Assembly: GCA_949752735.1 (NCBI GenBank)
Contig: OX457047.1
Span: forward strand, 10,495,872-10,559,871
Length of the DNA: 64,000 nucleotides
Direction of reading: 5' to 3'
Origin: Lumbricus terrestris
Lineage: Eukaryota; Annelida; Clitellata; Crassiclitellata; Lumbricidae
Part shown: positions 1 to 10,410 of the stretch, piece after piece
Position numbering within the stretch: position 1 is the stretch's first letter
Layout of the letters: each line of letters starts with the position of its first letter
The notes under the pieces: generated by a model
The model's input: the letters and a program-made list of their open reading frames with translations, nothing else
Databases searched by the model: none
What the model was told of the DNA's origin: nothing
Program-made: the position numbers and the translations under genes

Positions 1-225
1 TGAAAAATCGCAAAGTTGGTCGTTATCGCTCTACTGTGTGCCTTACGAAAGATATTCTGGCTTTATCTCTGTTGAAGAACACTGGCTTCTTCTAAATATA
101 GGCTAATTATAAACATAGGCTTTCGAGGCGAGGTCCAGGGGGGGGCAAATGCTCCCCAATTTTCGGGCAAAACTGTTTTTCGGGCAAGCGGTCCCGGAAA
201 ATGACTTTAAAAAAGGTCGTCAACT

Positions 226-308
226 GATTTGACGCCCATAAAAGTTATCGAATAGATTAATACAGGCAAAAAAGATACCTCCAAACTCCAGATTGACTAA
301 TCTAGAAA
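226..308 (+). repeat. 82-bp direct repeat, copy 1
   Basis: The block starting gatttgacgcccataaaagt and ending aatctagaaa recurs at 559-640 with a few substitutions. The two copies bracket the C/G-run-rich segment, as expected for an internal duplication of a mobile element or a tandem segmental duplication. Confidence 0.8.
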
Positions 309-558
309 TTTCGGGCGCGTCTGTTTTTTCTGGCAGGCTGACCGGGAAATGACTAAAAAAAAGTCGTGAATTTCTTTCTGGGAAAAAGTTGTATTTTCCA
401 GGAGATTTCAGGATTTTTTCGGGCAGAAGTTCAATCTTTGCCCCCCCCCCACCTCACTGCTGAAATCTCCCGTATACGTCTATGATTATAAAGAATAGAG
501 GTTGCGATAATCCGCTGCATGAATTCAGAAGATTTGCGATCCTAGCAAAAGGCTACAA

Positions 559-640
559 GATTTGACGCCCATAAAAGTTATCGAATAGATTAATACAGAC
601 AAAAAGATACCTCTAAACTCCATATTGACTAATCTAGAAA
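559..640 (+). repeat. 82-bp direct repeat, copy 2
   Basis: Partner of 226-308, same orientation, differing at only a few bases and by one missing A. Confidence 0.8.
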
Positions 641-838
641 ATAATACGCAAGATATCAGTGGATCGAAAGTAATAGAGTCTATCTCTCTGTTATCATAGG
701 CGTAAGCAAGGAACTGATTTGCATGCTGTAGTTCCTTGTGGACAATGATATTTCAAGTTGGATTAATTATTAATTTTGTTCAACTGGTAGTCAGCGCACG
801 AATAAAAGGTAGAAGTATAATATGTTGATAAAATTATG

Positions 839-917
839 GGGACGGGTCAGTATATAATGGATGACACTCTGGCTTTGAAGTGTTTGCGGTACGCGGTTCG
901 AATCCCGTAGGGTTCCC
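839..917 (+). repeat. tRNA-like segment, probably a SINE head
   Basis: A perfect internal-promoter B box, ggttcgaatcc, lies at 895-905, preceded by an anticodon-arm-like hairpin (acact / agtgt). The T-stem does not pair cleanly and the loop is too long, so a functional tRNA gene is unlikely. A tRNA-derived SINE head or tRNA pseudogene fits better. The ttgaag word in the loop region also occurs in the SINE copies near 22.7 kb. Confidence 0.4.
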
Positions 918-964
918 TTGGTTCAGCTCTTTCTTCATTCCCTAGGTTGCAGCTAAAGTACACA

Positions 965-1037
965 GAGCATGCGCCTGAGCATGCGCATGGCATGGAGCAT
1001 GGCATAGAGCATGCGCCTGAGCACGCGCATGGCATGG
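965..1037. repeat. GCATGCGC-type short tandem repeat
   Basis: Degenerate repeats of gagcatgcgc / catggcatgg. A small Cys/Met/Ala-rich frame on the minus strand is a by-product of the repeat. Confidence 0.6.
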
Positions 1038-1165
1038 CTACAACTTTGCGATTTATGTCTTCTGTGATTTGAGTTCTTGATAATTGTTTGAATTGTACAA
1101 CTTTTTCGTACTACATTACTGTGTACTGTCAACAGGATTATTGAATAAAAAAAAATTATTATTTA

Positions 1166-1214
1166 TCATCATCATCATCATCATCATCATCGCCACCATC
1201 ACCATCACCACCAC

Positions 1215-1276
<62 letters not shown>

Positions 1277-1388
1277 CCATCATCATCGCCACCACCACCA
1301 CCACCTCCATCCCCACCACCACTACCACTACCACCACCACCACCATCATGATCATCATCATCATTATTATTTTTATTATTATTATTAT
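1166..1388. repeat. (ATC)n microsatellite
   Basis: Long CAT/CAC/ATT trinucleotide tract. Poly-Ile, poly-Met, poly-Asp and poly-His frames read through it in different phases and are not genes. Confidence 0.95.
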
Positions 1389-1767
1389 AGGGTGGTCCTT
1401 GCTGAGGCTCGAGCAAATGAATCATTGTAGTTTATGCAAGACCACTCTTATGGTTTTGGAGTTTTCAGGAGGATTTTATACATTGTATAATTATAATCAA
1501 TCCCGTTCGTCAAGTCCCATGCGTGAGCCAACAAATACAATAATCTGCATTATTCACTTCACCATATATACTTGTATTATAAACCCTATAATTGTTGCGG
1601 AATACGATGGTCGACTGGTTACATCGCTTGCCCTGTCATGCGAGGAGTAATCGGGTGGGTGGGGGTCGATGTGGGGGACGGTGAGTTCTCCCACTATACC
1701 TCAATTGATTAGTCATTGCTATTATAGATAATTATGTAGTGTCGTTCAATTACAATTATGATTATTA
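1389..1767. other. Intergenic, nothing recognised
   Basis: Unique-looking AT-rich DNA between the trinucleotide tract and the minus-strand LINE remnant. No gene or RNA could be supported. Confidence 0.5.
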
Positions 1768-2335
1768 CGAAAACTTCTAAAGCGCCTCTTCAAGGAGGTT
1801 AGAGTTAGAGTCGCTTCCGACCCGCGCCATCGCGGCCGAATAAAAACTGTCTTAGGATGAGTGAAGAATGACTGAGAAGCACTTCTAGGGAGCAGAACGT
1901 CAAGGGAAGGATTTCAGGTCGAATGTTCTATCAACGGTTCTGCATAGCGTAGGTGCGAGTAAAAGGTATAGAAAGCAGACTTTGAGCGGTCGTAGGAAGG
2001 AGCACAAGTGACGAGCACAAGTGACGAGCACAAGTGACGAGCACAAGTGACGAGGACAAGTGACGAGCACAAGTGACGAGCACAAGTGACGAGCACAAGT
2101 GACGAGGACAAGTGACGAACACAAGTGACGAGCACAAGTGACGAGCACAAGTGACGAGGACAAGTGACGAGCACAAGTGACGAGCACAAGTGACGAGCAC
2201 TAGAGTACCGTGAGTACGGCTACATAGCTCGCAATGATAGGCAGGAGCTCCGAGCAAGGCCTGGCAGGCAGCAGCGCCAGACTAGAGCAGCGATCCGATA
2301 AAGATTATACTATACTAGCGTCTACGCAGCAATAA
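1768..2335 (-). mobile_element. L2/CR1-like LINE 3' end with internal minisatellite
   Basis: On the minus strand this is the C-terminal reverse-transcriptase tail and 3' UTR of a Jockey-superfamily LINE. It aligns by eye with the plus-strand copy at 3261-3322 plus 4657-4997. Shared landmarks are the agtctggcgctgc word, a PAYxCELC motif, SLLSxPF and MQNR, then the 3' words ccttgaagaggcgct. The coding part is interrupted by a 12-bp tandem array (2001-2200). The frame stops just after MQNR, so the copy is dead. The LINE class is inferred from this tail; L2 versus CR1 is not resolved. Confidence 0.75.
2001..2200. repeat. 12-bp minisatellite inside LINE coding region
   Basis: About 16.6 copies of acaagtgacgag with single-base variants (c/g at one position). 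Because the unit is a multiple of 3, it keeps the LINE reading frame open on the minus strand across the array. Confidence 0.95.
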
Positions 2336-3260
2336 CAATAACAATAGCAATAATAATTATTGTTCCTTAATGCTACCTCTGCGGCGTCTATAAATGTTCT
2401 TGCGCGCCATCAAGTAGACTATCTGCAGCACCCAGTGACCCAAAGTACCCCGCGGTGACCTGTGCATCCGTTCCTTTCGCCTGCCACAGGAATCTTATAC
2501 GATAGGACGAGGCTGTATTATACTTAGCGCCGTTTCGACAGCACAACACACGAATGAAATGCATCGTCGCAGTTGGAGAATTGCTGATCAGCGACCGTGA
2601 TATTCACTCCCTCCATGCCACCAATTCTCCCAGAGTTCTATAACAAGGCAGAAAGGAAATACGACCCGTTGAAATTGCTCCGAACGTTCGGAACCTGACG
2701 TCATAAACTACGTGATAAAACACGTCATAAACTGCGTATTAGTGGTTGGACTGGCAGGGAAGAGTGTGCGCGGAGGTCAGCTCGTAACAATTTTTGTTGC
2801 GCGGGAGTTGGGCGTGAAATTCTGCACGTAGCCTATAAATGCATTTCATGCCATACATAGTTGCACCGTTTCAAGCAATGCATAATGTCACTGTAGAGTT
2901 GAACATGCCAGCAAAAATTGTTTATAGGGTAGAGAGGGGTAATTTCGGCATGGGGCAAATTTGGCACTCCTGACTAGTCGAGAAAATGCTGTGGCAGCAA
3001 TAAAGCTCCATGGTGTGACGTCATAGGTCTAGACGCTAAAATGTTAAGAACGTTAGCAAACATTGAAGGAATTTTATATTGTATTTTGGTTTGAAAAGTC
3101 ATTTTGGTTTTGATTCATTTTCTTAACTATTCGTCAATTCAAAGATAGCGTCGCTAACAATTTGGTACATTGTCGTATAAGTAAATGTAGTGATTTGGTT
3201 TTTCTTCACTCATAAATTCTCTGCTGCTGGACCCTGAAAAATATTTTAGTGCAGGCCTAT
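2336..3260. other. Intergenic, nothing recognised
   Basis: Mixed-composition sequence with no convincing frame, RNA gene or repeat. It includes an (AAT/AAC)-rich patch at 2331-2360. Confidence 0.5.
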
Positions 3261-3322
3261 AGGCTATACTGGCTTCCACTCAAGCAGCGAATTGAGTATA
3301 GGATATCTACTCTAGTCTGGCG
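3261..3322 (+). mobile_element. LINE ORF2 fragment, 5' part split by insertion
   Basis: Translates in one frame to a WLPLKQRIEYR-like motif, the conserved stretch before the C-terminal tail of L2/CR1-type ORF2. It ends at agtctggcg (3314-3322). The reading continues at 4657 after a 1.3-kb foldback-like insertion. Confidence 0.75.
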
Positions 3323-3328
3323 ATTCTA

Positions 3329-3643
3329 GGACGTTTCATCCCCGGACGATTCATCCCCGGACGATTCATCCCGGACGATTCATCCAGTGGACGTTTCATC
3401 CCAGGACGTTTCATCCCAGGACGGTTCATCCAGTGGACGGTTCATCCAGTGGACGTTTCATCCCAGGACGATTCATCCCCGGACGATTCATCCCGGACGA
3501 TTCATCCCGGACGATTCATCCAGTGGACGTTTCATCCCAGGACGATTCATCCAGTGGACGGTTCATCCAATGGACGTTTCATCCCCGGACGGTTCATCCC
3601 AGGACGATTCATCCAGTGGACGATTCATCCTCGGACGGTTCAT
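3329..3643 (+). repeat. Foldback arm, left (13-16-bp units)
   Basis: About 21 units of ggacgwttcatcc with cc, cagt or a spacers. Spurious SSSGRFI-type frames arise from it. Confidence 0.9.
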
Positions 3644-3995
3644 CCAGATAGATAAAATACATACTAATATGATGTGAAAGGACGGAGTTTATTAGGGGCC
3701 AAGCTTAGACCCCACGAACTGAAAACAAACTCCGCCCATGTCGGCAGGGTAATACAACGTCCAGGCGAAGAGTCACCTATTCTATTGTTCATTAATCACC
3801 TATTCAATGGTCGGTGAGACGTGCAGTTGCCGGATACGGAAGAGCAGAGGTCCTAATATATCTTCGGGCAATTGCCCATTTATCGCACACTTAACTTTGA
3901 AACCTTTGAACCAGATATAGTTCTCATATAGGGACCTAGTATAATTACACATTTTATTTCAAATTATTATATACTTTTCATCTCCATTTGATTGT

Positions 3996-4280
3996 TCTAT
4001 TCCGATATTTAATTGCATGTTCTGTAGGCTTATGTGTTCCTTTATTATATCCAATTGCATGATTTTATATCTATTTGATTGCATGTCTTATATCTAATTA
4101 ATTCCATGTTTTATAGGCCTAGGTGTTCCATTCTGATATTTAATTGCATGTTCTATAGGCTTATGTGTTCCTTTATTATATCCAATTGCATGATTTTATA
4201 TCTGAGTAATTCCATGTTTTATAGGCTTATGTGTTCTGTTCTGATTTTTAATTGCATTTTCTATAGGCTTATGTGTTCAG
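3996..4280 (+). repeat. Tandem repeat of about 110-135 bp in element core
   Basis: About 2.4 copies of a block containing gatatttaattgcatgttct and aggcttatgtgttcctttat. It sits in the middle of the foldback-like element. Confidence 0.8.
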
Positions 4281-4353
4281 ATATGCTGATTATGAGAATG
4301 AGCGTGAAGATGCTGATAATAAGGGTGCGCACAGTTTCAAATCTTATTCTGGG

Positions 4354-4650
4354 ATGAAACGTCCGGGATGAAACGTCCTGGGATGAATCGTCCTGGGATG
4401 AAACGTCTTGGGATGAAACGTCCTCGGATGAATCGTCCTGGGATGAAACGTCCACTGGATGAATCGTCCGGGATGAATCGTCCGGGATGAATCGTCCGGG
4501 GATGAATCGTCCTGGGATGAAACGTCCACTGGATGAACCGTCCACTGGATGAACCGTCCTGGAATGAAACGTCCTGGGATGAAACGTCCACTGGATGAAT
4601 CGTCCGGGATGAATCGTCCGGGGATGAAACGTCCGGGGATGAAACGTCCG
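4354..4650 (-). repeat. Foldback arm, right (inverted units)
   Basis: Units of gggatgaaacgtcc, the reverse complement of the left arm, so a single strand could fold into a long imperfect hairpin. Confidence 0.9.
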
Positions 4651-4656
4651 GATACC

Positions 4657-4997
4657 AGTCTGGCGCTGCATGCTAGGCCTTGCTCCTGCCTATCTTTGTG
4701 AGCTGTGTAGCCCTACTCTTAGTTCTCACCCCTTCCGCTCCCTTCGTTCGTCTGAACAAAGTCTACTCTCAGTACCTTTTGCTCGAACTTCCACTATGCA
4801 GAACCGTGCTTTCTCGGTGGTGGGTCCCTCGACTTGGAATGGTCTTCCTCTGACCCTCCGCTCTCTTTGTAAAAATCCTTCTTAGGCTTTCCTCTCTCAT
4901 CTTAAGACAGCTTTATTTGGCCGCGCTGAGGTTGGGAGCGCCTCTGAGTAGCCCCCTTGAAGAGGCGCTATATAAATGCATATAATGAATGACTGAA
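4657..4997 (+). mobile_element. L2/CR1-like LINE 3' end (ORF2 tail plus 3' UTR)
   Basis: Continues the frame broken at 3322. It carries APAYLCELC, SLLSVPFART, MQNRAFSVVGPSTWN and LP motifs, typical of the C-terminus of L2/CR1 reverse-transcriptase ORFs. It stops at 4883-4885. The 3' UTR carries gggagcgcctctgagtag and ccttgaagaggcgctatata and ends in an ATAATGAATGACTGAAT tail, as in L2-type elements that end in short TGAA-like repeats. The copy is 5' truncated. Confidence 0.8.
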
Positions 4998-5090
4998 TAG
5001 CAACCCATAATTTTTTGTGCAGTCAGCAGTTTGGTCGCTCTGCCAGACTATGTGTAATATGTATTATTGTATTGTATAGTATAAAAGCAT
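4998..5090. other. Spacer between LINE fragments
   Basis: Short AT-rich spacer with no feature. Confidence 0.4.
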
Positions 5091-5160
5091 TTATAAAGCG
5101 CCTCTACTAAGGTGAACCACTCAGAGGCGCTCCCAGTGCGCAAGGCCACGAGAATTAACG
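5091..5160 (-). repeat. LINE/SINE tail-related repeat, copy A
   Basis: ttataaagcgcctctactaa, then gtgaaccactcagaggcgct, matches 6596-6720 and 7412-7536. On the minus strand it reads ...gggagcgcctctgagtg...ggcgctttataaatgc, related to the LINE 3' tail at 4925-4985. Confidence 0.7.
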
Positions 5161-5223
5161 AAGCCTGCGCACCAGCGTGTAACACGACGAACGCATACAC
5201 ATACTATATAGTATCATGTACAA

Positions 5224-5271
5224 TTGTATATGTATGTATGTATGTATGCATTTATGTATGTATGTATGCAC
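5224..5271. repeat. (TATG)n microsatellite
   Basis: Short tetranucleotide tract. Confidence 0.9.
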
Positions 5272-5811
5272 AGCATTCTTCTACAAATACCATTTCAAGC
5301 ACATACATGCATGTAAAACACACAGACACAATTAGATGCGAAGTCTGGTTGCGTTCAGATGGAGGAGGAGGTCTTTCAATCCATGTCGTTGTCGGCGTCT
5401 CGTTCTAATCACACTCAGCCGTTAATTGGCTTTTTCATCCATCCAGTCGTCCGTCCAATTATTTGCCTCGTCATCAGCAGCAGCAGCAGCAGCAGCAGCA
5501 GCGATGCATTCTGGGACATGCAGAATGACGACACGCAACGAGATCCATCTGACGTCATGCATTATTTATTTGAGAGGAATCCGTAGTGTTTGGAGAAGAT
5601 ATCTTTTTTTGCAGAAGCCAACACAATCAAAATGAGAATCTGTTCACTGTTCATTACGGTCATCGATGTTCTTTGAGAGAACCTTTCGTATACATTTAAA
5701 CATGTAATTTGTTTTGCGTGTGTGCTTGATAATTATTGCTGGCAAACGTTGTACAAGTTGCCTCAACGCGACACGAGTTTCATCATTATAGACATAATTA
5801 TGCTGAAGTAT
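5272..5811. other. Intergenic with (CAG)n at 5475-5502
   Basis: Nine CAG units at 5475-5502 give a poly-Ser/Ala frame of no evident coding value. The rest shows nothing recognisable. Confidence 0.5.
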
Positions 5812-6004
5812 ATATCGTTGGTAGGACCCTCTACATGGAATGATGGTCTTCCTCTGACCCACCGCTCTTTTTGAAAAATCCTTCTCAGGCTTTCCTCTCT
5901 CGTCTTAAGACAGTTTTATTTGGCCGCGCTGAGGTTGGGGCGCCTCTGAATAGTCCCCTTGAAGAGGCGCTATATAAATGCATATAATGGATGAATGAAT
6001 GAAT
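5812..6004 (+). mobile_element. Truncated LINE 3' end, second copy
   Basis: Collinear with 4818-4997: gtaggaccctctacatggaa, cttcctctgaccc, ttatttggccgcgctgaggt, ccttgaagaggcgctatata, then (ATGA)n. It is 5' truncated within the ORF tail and frame-broken. Confidence 0.8.
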
Positions 6005-6595
6005 GCTGATGTATAGACAATGAATGTGTGTGTATTATTAGTGTCATTGCAAAGTACTGCTCTGAGGTTTCTATATATATTATGACGTCCCATGCGATTT
6101 CTGTAGTGGGGGCTGGTATCCTGTTTTTCTCACCCGCTGCATTTATTTCATGGCTTGTTGAAACCAAATGGGGGGAGCACGTCCCATAGAATTTTTAAAT
6201 GGGGCATGGCCATTTTGGCCCCCCTGGATCCGCCCCTGTATGACGCTAATTATTTCTGCGCTGACACAGCGTCGGTGTAGGCCTACACAGAAAATTACGA
6301 ACTGTTATAGTCATAGTATACACACTCTCCATGTCGTACACTATAATTGGAGGCATGCAGCAGCGTTGGAGTCGTGGAGCTGCAGGAGAGTAAAACACAC
6401 ACCGAGACCAGACAAAATCTTATCCAAAAACAATCACACTTGGATGCTGCATACGTATCCAACACGGTGCATTTGGTGTCGAAGACTTTGTCACCAATTC
6501 ATGAACCATCCATGAGGAACACTTCAAAGACTTCTAACTGCCACACGCTGGTGACTGAATACATTCGCACTGCCTATCACCACTCGCATTAAAAC
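6005..6595. other. Intergenic with one hAT-type terminus
   Basis: ccctggatccgcccctg at 6222-6238 resembles the right terminal inverted repeat of hAT-type elements (caggggcggatccaggg in reverse). No left partner was found upstream, so it is a truncated copy at best. Nothing else is recognised. Confidence 0.45.
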
Positions 6596-6720
6596 GTTTA
6601 TAAAGCGCATCTAATAAGGTGAAACCGTTCAGAGGCGCTCCCTGTGTGCAATGCCACGAGAAAATAAAAAAGGCTTCGAGAAAGCAGAATTAATGAGGGA
6701 GGTGTTATCTAGAATTTGAG
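6596..6720 (-). repeat. LINE/SINE tail-related repeat, copy B
   Basis: Shares tttataaagcgc, the ttcagaggcgctcc core, ccacgaga and ctagaatttgagatc with copies A (shorter) and C. Confidence 0.7.
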
Positions 6721-7411
6721 ATCGAGTAGGATAGATAGACACAGAGTATATGCCAAAGAGAGGACCAATTAACCGGGCGTAAAAAGTTCACGTAGCCTAA
6801 TTATTCATTTAAGACTACACTTCATATATATATATATTATATGTGATGTAATAAATGATCTATGTTATATGATACATGATCCATACATAATTTATAATTA
6901 TATAAATAATGACATATATATTATTTACGGATGCGCGTCTCGGATAGGTAATAGGTTTCTTGAGTTAGGTTGTTGGTCTTCCGTCGTCTTATCGTTGCCA
7001 ATGACAACGGGGAGTCTGCGCATGGGTTACCATGGTTACCATGGCGTCACATGTCGCTCCATTTTGCGGGCATAACGAATGATTGCTTGTCATCGTGGAG
7101 CCATGCACTGAGACGTCGTGTACTTCTATTCCCTTGACTAACATGGTCTGGAGCGTATCCAAGAAACATCTCCCACTGGAAATTAGAACTCCACAGTCAC
7201 AAATGGCATCGAAAACAATTTCCAGCTGTTCTCATAATAAGACGCACGTTCCTAGATCTCCTGGACAGACGTATAATACGGCGCCAGACTGAGGTTCTTA
7301 AACAAACAATGCTATAGATACATAAAATTGCTTAGATGCGTATTCGTCTATACGCCCACACATAATATTAACTTGAATATTGCATATAATATTATTGTTT
7401 TGAATTTAAAA
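6721..7411. other. Intergenic, AT-rich
   Basis: Contains an (AT)n patch near 6826-6842 and a small palindrome, ttaccatggttaccatgg, near 7024-7042. No gene supported. Confidence 0.5.
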
Positions 7412-7536
7412 ATATATTTATTTCCTCTAATAGGGTGAACCGTTCAGAGGCGCTCCTAGAGCGCAAGGACACGAGAGAAGAAATAGGTTTTGAGAAAAAT
7501 AAAAGAGAAGGCGAGATTGTCAGCTAGAATTTGAGA
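7412..7536 (-). repeat. LINE/SINE tail-related repeat, copy C
   Basis: Aligns with 6596-6720 over its length, including cctctaatagggtgaaccgt, ttcagaggcgctcc and gctagaatttgagatc. Confidence 0.7.
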
Positions 7537-8699
7537 TCACACATACAATGTAATTCAGAATGCGCGTAGGCTATAGGTCTTAGTTATGGAGCAAATCGGC
7601 TATGAAGTCTCAATGTAATGTAAATTGGATGTAGTGTAACGATGTACCATTGGTTAAGCGGAATAGAATACAACGAAGTGTGACGGTAATGTAACGCAAC
7701 ACTGTAGCAAGGGTCGTAGCAGTAATGTACTGTAACGTATCACTTTTTATGTGGCATGAGAGACGAATACATGGTAGGTTACTTGTAGGAGAACTTTTCA
7801 ATGGTGCAGCATGCGTTGCTGCAGCTGCACTGGCTGTATTTCTTTTTATTGATTAGCAACAAATGCCGCTGAAGGGTCGGCTAATTAATTACCAAGGATT
7901 CAGAAAAATGTTTTAATTACCTCTAGCGCATGTCTATGCACCATGTAGGCTGACAAAAAGACGTATACTCTTATCCCCGGCCAAATGATACTTCATGTCC
8001 CTTTAGAGGATCCGGGAGGATCCGTAGAGGACCGGTTTTGAATTCCCTCGGCGTGTTCATCCTATTTGCACTTGAGTAGCCTATCTATAGCGTTGCGTTC
8101 CTCTAACACTGTCTTTATCACTCTTCATAGCTGTCTGTTTATGTCTCGGCCACTCTAAGTCTCGTTCCATATAAATTCCAGTCTGTTTCTGTATATTCTT
8201 TGCCAATCTCGACGTGGTTTCAACCAACATTTTCTTTCAGATTTCACAGGTAAATTCTTTATGTTGCCGGTAGCATCATTAACCTCATCATTGTCAAGAT
8301 TGTCGTCCTTTCCATCTTCAGTCCATCATTATCGCAGCAGTTCCAGAATTAGTTTATCGATCTCAGCATTATTTTCAATTTCTTCCACAACAGTAGCTGC
8401 AGCTGTTGTTAATTCATGACATTAATAACTGCTCTAATTATTAGCTAATATTACCATTAATATTACTGCTACCATTTCCGCTACTGCAGCTTTTACCTTT
8501 ATTAGCCTATAATTACATGAAAATCAACCACACTTTTTTAACCATCTTGTTGTTGCTGTTGAATAATTTCAACAGCTATCTACTTTTGTCGATGCTATTA
8601 GTACTACTAATTAATCGTACAATTAGGTCTACTTTTGTCATTTCAATAACTCTTTACGCTGCAACTACAACTGCTATTATCACTTATATTATAATTGTT
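7537..8699. other. Intergenic, nothing recognised
   Basis: No gene, RNA or ordered repeat was found. Becomes TTA/TTG-rich towards 8500. Confidence 0.5.
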
Positions 8700-8890
8700 T
8701 TCACTAGCCTATCGCTATTGTTATTGCTATTATTATTGTTATTATTGTTGCTATTGTTATTGCTATTATTATTTTTTTTATTATTGTTGCTGCTATTATT
8801 GCTATAGCTCTTACTGGTCTAATTGCAATCAGTATCAGAATCTTCATAGCAATTACTAACTTTATTGCAATTACTATTGCCATTTCCATT
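8700..8890. repeat. TTA/TTG/CTA trinucleotide-rich tract
   Basis: Imperfect (TTR)n tract at 8710-8806 continuing as degenerate ATT/GCA repeats. Poly-Leu and Ile-rich frames are low-complexity artefacts. Confidence 0.8.
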
Positions 8891-9920
8891 TTAATTGCAA
8901 TATTAGGCCTTTTTCATAGCACATAAAATATTGCTATCACTAATGCTTCCATTGACGCCATTGTTTTTAGTACATTTATCAACATTGTATCATACTGTCA
9001 AGTCATCTTAGTGCATCGCTGTCAAAATATTGTTATCCGTGACATACCAATTGATCGTGTTGTGATTGCACTAAAATATTACATGCACTAATATAATAAT
9101 TGTTATCGGCTATTCATGCATCAATTATTTAACGCACCATATCGAGGATTGATGACAAGATCGGAAATAATTTTTTTCATAGTTTTCCCAACTTTCTCTG
9201 ACGCACGAGTTAAGTTCCCAGACGCGTGAGCGAAAAACCGTGAAATACAAGAAAAGGATTCGTCGCCTTGTAATACGTCATACTGCTTCACGTTTCACGT
9301 AACTATCTCGCCGTCTTGTCATCGATTTACGGCGTATACGTGTAACTGGTTTGCACCTGACGCAGGTGTGATAGTGTGTTACATCCACAATTACCTTTAG
9401 AAATGCGTCGATAAAAGACACGGAGTCGAATGCAGCCACGATTGCATGAATTAATTTTGTCGTGTCTTAAATCGGTTGTAACACGGAAGAACGACTCGTT
9501 TCGTTGACAACATTATTTATAATGGAATTGTGTCACCCGAGATGGCTTAAGAAAATCGCTTGAATGCATGCATGGTCATTCTCATTCTCACGTGCAATAC
9601 ACGGCGTTACACGCTGTCGTTTCGTGACTTAAGACAAATAAATCCTCTTCAGAATCTATTGCATCATCGACCATCTATCACGTGCACGTGACTCTAGCCA
9701 TTCACCTGGATTTGTTCTACATGTTATTTATTGATGTATCTTAAGAACACGGTGGTCGATCTGCTATAGCGTTCTCTTAGACACCCTAATCCACCGCTGT
9801 AAATATTGCTGGCGCAGTGCCTGAGAAGACAATAGAGAGACGAATGTTTGAGACGCTCGACTCAAATAAAAACGCGGAGGATTCGAATTTCATCAGAGAC
9901 GGTTACTGCTCAAGGATCTT
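8891..9920. other. Intergenic, nothing recognised
   Basis: Unique-looking sequence without a supported gene. Confidence 0.5.
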
Positions 9921-10410
9921 AAGCTCCGAATTATCCGCTCCGAATTGTCAGGATACCCAACAGTTAGTGAAGGATTTGCTTAAGAGTATCCGGAGAATTC
10001 GGAGCGGATAATATTATTCAGAGCGGACAATTTGGAGCGGATACTTTGGAGCGGAGAATTCGGAGCGGATCGAAAATTTTTTTGCTTCAATATAGAAGTT
10101 GGATTGATGGTAATAATTCTGGCTTCAATATAGGCTGGATTGACGAAAATATTGTTGCTTCAATTGAAGTTGGTTTAATGGAACTAGGACTTATGAAAAC
10201 AATTTTTGCCGAAATAGAAATTGGATTGAAGAAAATAATTCTTGGTCGCTCCGAATTGTCTGGTCCGAATTGTCCGCTCCGAATTATCTGCTCCAAACTA
10301 TCCGCTCCGAATTGTCCGCTCCGAATTATCTGCTACAAATTAGCCACTCCGAATTGTCTGCTTCGATTTATACGCTCCGAATTATGCGGCTCCGAATTGT
10401 CTGTGAACAA
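9921..10410. mobile_element. Second foldback-like element (14-15-bp arm repeats)
   Basis: Left arm 9991-10072 carries units of ggagcggataattcg. Right arm 10247-10405 carries the inverse, cgctccgaattatc, at least ten copies. Two extra forward units lie at 9924-9949. The core (10080-10245) is itself a degenerate repeat of gcttcaatatagaagttgga. The same architecture as 3323-4656 with an unrelated repeat unit suggests a shared mechanism, not shared sequence. No target duplication was identified. Confidence 0.55.

Larger units (their letters stand above)
1..838. other. Intergenic, old dispersed-repeat debris
   Basis: No gene is seen. The phrase tttcgggca recurs and there are runs of G (around 137-145) and C (around 440-450), as in decayed DNA-transposon copies. 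A duplicated 82-bp block is listed separately. Confidence 0.5.
3323..4656. mobile_element. Foldback (TU/FB-like) element with tandem-repeat arms
   Basis: Two minisatellite arms in opposite orientation (3329-3643 and 4354-4650) enclose a 700-bp middle. The arms consist of 13-16-bp units: ggacgwttcatcc on the left, its reverse complement on the right. The element is flanked by a 9-bp target duplication, agtctggcg (3314-3322 and 4657-4665). It interrupts a LINE ORF whose two halves are collinear. Long inverted arms made of short direct repeats are the hallmark of Drosophila FB and sea-urchin TU foldback elements. No transposase is seen, so it would be non-autonomous. Family assignment is inference. 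Confidence 0.75.

Noticed and set aside
1116..1425. Poly-Met, poly-Asp and poly-Ile frames
   Set aside because: Translation of the (ATC)n microsatellite in several phases; same for the tracts at 20.8, 24.5, 27.4, 43.8, 60.2 and 61.2 kb.
3387..4671. SSGRFIPGRF-type repeat proteins on both strands
   Set aside because: Arise from the foldback arms; frames shift with unit-length variation and carry no start context.
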